Below are positions 8,389 through 10,298 of a stretch of 10,298 nt of DNA, piece after piece. How positions within the stretch are numbered: the stretch's first letter is position 1; each line of letters opens with the position of its first letter. The notes beneath the pieces are model-generated. The model made no database searches. It saw nothing but the letters and a program-made list of their open reading frames with translations, and was not told the DNA's origin. Source of the stretch: Saccoglossus kowalevskii (Eukaryota > Hemichordata > Enteropneusta > Harrimaniidae); NCBI RefSeq assembly GCF_000003605.2, contig NW_003130877.1, forward strand, positions 13,034-23,331, written 5' to 3'. A program made the position numbers and the translations under genes.

Positions 8389-8895
8389 AGGCATTATTTA
8401 CCAAAATCCATTATGATATTACTTTACAACTCGTTGATTCTCCCACACATTGCTTATTGTATAGAAATATGGGGACACACTTTTAGCACATATATTGATC
8501 CAATTTTTAAATTACAAAAAAAGTTTGTCAGATTAATTTCTTTCTCTCATTTTCGAGCAAGTACCACACCACTTTTCCTGCAACTTGGCATTCTTGATGT
8601 GTATAAATTATGTACCGGTAAGTACAATACATGTTTATTTGCATACGATTTGAAAAATGGCCGCCATGCACACTCTCTGGATCACTTCGCCTTATCAATA
8701 TCACATCCATACCATACACGATCAGTAACCTCTGAGAAACTTGCCACACCACAAATTAATTTAAGTTCAACTAAGAAAAGTCTGACATTTTCTCTTGTAA
8801 AACATTGGAATGAGCTCCCAACTTCGTTAAAAACATTAACTTTACGAAACTCGTTCAAAACGGCATTAAAAAAATATCTCTTAACTAATGTATAA
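8389..8895 (+). pseudogene. LINE ORF2 reverse transcriptase C-terminal end
   Basis: The frame reads YLPKSI, LYNSLILPH (8422-8448), AYC..IWG, KLQKKFVRLI, PLFLQLGIL, HPYHTRS, KHWNELP (to 8820) and S.K..LKKYLL before TAA at 8893-8895. This series (LYNSLI.PH..Y...WG, LQKK.+R.I, PLF..L.IL, TR, WN.LP, FK..LKKYLL) is the C-terminal region typical of CR1/L2/Jockey-group LINEs. It lies downstream of the RT catalytic core, which is missing. It has no stop or frameshift, so the copy is fairly young, and it is fused in frame to the DIRS polymerase upstream, giving one open frame from 7813 to 8895. It cannot act alone. Confidence 0.85.
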
Positions 8896-9087
8896 ATACT
8901 TGCGTTATTGCAGTATATGTATTAGTATTGTCTATTTTTGTTTTCTTCATTATTATTGATTATGAGAGTTTGTAGTCTCTTTACTTACTTAATTATGTAT
9001 TTATTTATTTATTTTTAACTTAACAATATAATTTTTTGTGTATCACTATTCACAACAACGTATATTTTAACAGTTGACTATGGTTTT

Positions 9088-9135
9088 GGGGCCAGGGACT
9101 AGATTAGTTCTGCTAGAACTACCTCTCTGGTCCCC
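9088..9135 (+). ncRNA. Stem-loop in the LINE 3' UTR
   Basis: Outer stem: GGGG/CCAGGGA (9088-9098) pairs with TCTCTGG/T/CCCC (9124-9135), 11 pairs with one G-T wobble and one bulged T at 9131. Inner stem: TAGTTCT (9105-9111) pairs perfectly with AGAACTA (9115-9121) around a GCT loop. L2-type LINEs are known to carry a 3' stem-loop recognised by their own RT before a short-repeat tail; the arrangement here matches that pattern. This is a cis RNA structure of the element, not an independent RNA gene. Confidence 0.65.
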
Positions 9136-9208
9136 ACTAGGAATAATATATATATTTAATATTCATTCAGATAAAGTTCCCTGTACAATTGTCTCTTTTT
9201 TCTGGTGG

Positions 9209-9268
9209 AATAAATCCATTCTATTCTATTCTATTCTATTCTATTCTATTCTATTCTATTCTATTCTA
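9209..9268 (+). repeat. LINE 3' tail: AATAAA plus (ATTCT)n
   Basis: AATAAA at 9209-9214 is followed by about ten pentanucleotide units (ATTCT/CTATT) from 9218 to 9268. Short tandem repeats in place of poly(A) are the usual 3' ends of CR1/L2-type LINEs. The tyrosine/serine-rich open frame across it is repeat translation. Confidence 0.85.
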
Positions 9269-9289
9269 CTCCAATCTTCCTCGCTTGTT

Positions 9290-10166
9290 CAATTTGGGGG
9301 AGTTTGTGGCATGGAAAGAGGGTCCTATTTCACTGTGACAATGAAAGTATTGTCAACATCACAGTCTACTAAAAAAATTAGTGAGAAATTAAGGAACATA
9401 GATACATCAATACACAAACTGCAGGACACAATAAAACAGAACCAAACTAAATTGGATAAAATCATAACATCAAATGTGAATTATGAAGGACAAATTCACA
9501 CCCTACAAAATGAAAAGAAAATGTTACAACAATCACTGTCAGATAGATAGAACTAAGATAGAAGCAGTAATCAAAGAAAACAACAAACTGGAAGAAAAAT
9601 TGGGTGATATGTAGCATTTGCAACAAAATACCAGTCTACAACAGAAAATGTCAACAAACCCATTTGCTACGCTACTGAACAATACCAGTTCAAACTCCAC
9701 CTTGTCATTAGAGCATAGACAAGAATACCAATACCAGTGGGAATCACCAAGAAAGAAGAGTAAACCAACAACCACTCAAACTCTGATAGTAGGTGACTCT
9801 ATATTGAAAGATATTGAACCATCCAAAGTATACGGAAACACTCAAGTAAGAACATTCCGAGGTAGTAAAATAGTGGAAGTAGAACAATATTTATCTCATG
9901 TAAAGTATACAGATATAGAACATATCATAATTCATGTAGGCACAAATGATATTGATCGTGGCTCATCAGTCAGTGACACATGTATGAATGATTATCACTC
10001 TTTAATACAAAAGGCCAAAGAATGTTTTCCTAAATCCACAATATATATTTCATTTATTATACCCAGACGCAATAATCAATACTTTTCGAAAACTTCAAGA
10101 CATGTTAACACTTTGGTGAAAAATCTATGTGAGAAAGAAGGCCTTATATTTCTACAGCATTATAGA
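9290..10166 (+). pseudogene. LINE ORF1 fragment: coiled coil plus SGNH esterase
   Basis: A second LINE copy. The first usable ATGs are at 9311 and 9341, but the true start may be lost. Lys/Glu/Gln-rich sequence with a coiled-coil look (ISEKLRNIDTSIHKLQDTI..., then ENNKLEEKL) is followed by an SGNH-hydrolase domain of the type found in CR1/L2 ORF1 proteins: LIVGDSIL with the GDS nucleophile serine (9792-9800), RTFRGSKI (Gly at 9861), HVGTND (9933-9950; block III G.ND) and YISFIIPRR. The final D..H block is absent: the frame ends at TAA 10167 inside a GATAA repeat. Other lesions are a GATA duplication at about 9542-9550 that shifts the frame and gives a TAG at 9548, and a second TAG at 9612-9614. 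In working elements ORF1 binds the element RNA; the role of the esterase is uncertain. Confidence 0.8.
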
Positions 10167-10298
10167 TAAGATAAGATAAGATAAGATAGTTCTTTATTAC
10201 AACCTTATAGAATGAATTACATATCTATTTTGGTTTATGAAATGCAATAAAGGTGTTAAAATAAACATAACAAGTTAGATATCTAAAATCTACTACAA
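10165..10298 (-). mobile_element. Probable 3' end of a minus-strand LINE, (TTATC)n tail
   Basis: On the minus strand the sequence reads through AATAAA (plus-strand TTTATT, 10193-10198) and then AAGAAC followed by (TATCT/TTATC)n, about five units, ending near 10165. AATAAA followed by a pentanucleotide array is how the other LINE in this window ends. The array falls exactly where the esterase ORF1 breaks off, as expected for an insertion into it. The rest of the element runs off the window, so no coding part confirms it. The alternative is a simple-repeat expansion beside unrelated DNA. Confidence 0.5.

Larger units (their letters stand above)
8389..9268 (+). mobile_element. 5'-truncated CR1/L2-type LINE, 3' end intact
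   Basis: This is the last part of a non-LTR retrotransposon: the end of its RT ORF (to 8895), a 3' UTR of about 320 bp with a two-part stem-loop (9088-9135), an AATAAA (9209-9214) and a terminal (ATTCT)n array. Heavy 5' truncation is the usual outcome of target-primed reverse transcription. The 5' boundary lies at about 8386-8398, where DIRS-type sequence gives way. The target-site duplication is not obvious, and the sequence after the tail is not DIRS, so the simple picture of insertion into the DIRS element is incomplete. Confidence 0.75.

Noticed and set aside
8615-8625. GTAAGT splice-donor-like motif in the LINE RT end
   Set aside because: It lies inside an intact coding frame of the element and has no partner acceptor; a chance match.
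8650-8670. AAAATGGCCGCCATGC, resembling the core of the tandem repeat at 1616-1990
   Set aside because: Similarity is limited to about 12 bases and lies in LINE coding sequence; the flanks do not match.
9074-9310. N-terminal part of the open frame that runs through the LINE tail into ORF1
   Set aside because: It translates the LINE 3' UTR and (ATTCT)n array; the ORF1-like content begins only after about 9290.
1-10298. tRNA or rRNA genes
   Set aside because: I looked for tRNA-like A/B box pairs and conserved rRNA blocks by eye and found none convincing; a covariance-model scan would be decisive.

Overview
This window looks like repeat-rich nuclear DNA from an animal, most likely a marine invertebrate. 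The base composition is AT-rich, there is no bacterial-type gene packing, and there are relics of a DIRS-like (tyrosine-recombinase type) retrotransposon and of CR1/L2-type LINEs, including a LINE ORF1 with an SGNH esterase domain. Which animal group it belongs to cannot be settled from the sequence. I see no intact host gene, rRNA or tRNA.

Left part (1-4620): AT-rich non-coding DNA. It holds a degenerate tandem repeat (1616-1990, spacing up to about 183 bp), T-rich, TTA and TA simple repeats (3311-3407, 3950-3966), a less AT-rich block of unknown nature (2040-2580), and weak clusters of possible transcription-factor sites (853-894, 2733-2859).

Middle part (4621-8388): a decayed DIRS-like retrotransposon on the + strand. 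A gag-like region (4621 to about 6518) carries a 36-bp minisatellite of 34 full copies with no indels. It is interrupted by a segment of about 440 bp (about 6519-6960) that contains the first part of a RecQ-like helicase with a destroyed Walker A. A gag C-terminus/linker and then a reverse transcriptase follow (about 7365-8388, YLDD motif present). The reverse transcriptase has several frameshifts and a stop in its first half, then stays open from 7813 onward.

Right part (8389-10298): the DIRS frame runs without a break into the C-terminal end of a LINE reverse transcriptase (to 8895). The LINE 3' UTR follows, with a strong stem-loop and an (ATTCT)n tail ending at 9268. Immediately after comes a second LINE fragment, an ORF1 with coiled coil and esterase domain (about 9290-10166). 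It is cut off by what looks like the 3' tail of a third, minus-strand LINE ((TTATC)n read on the minus strand). The DIRS RNase H, methyltransferase and tyrosine recombinase are not in the window.

The window is best read as nested and abutting dead retroelements rather than a working system. The items most worth a second look are the phase-perfect 36-bp repeat that is nearly open in all forward frames, the in-frame DIRS/LINE chimera, and the captured RecQ-like fragment.
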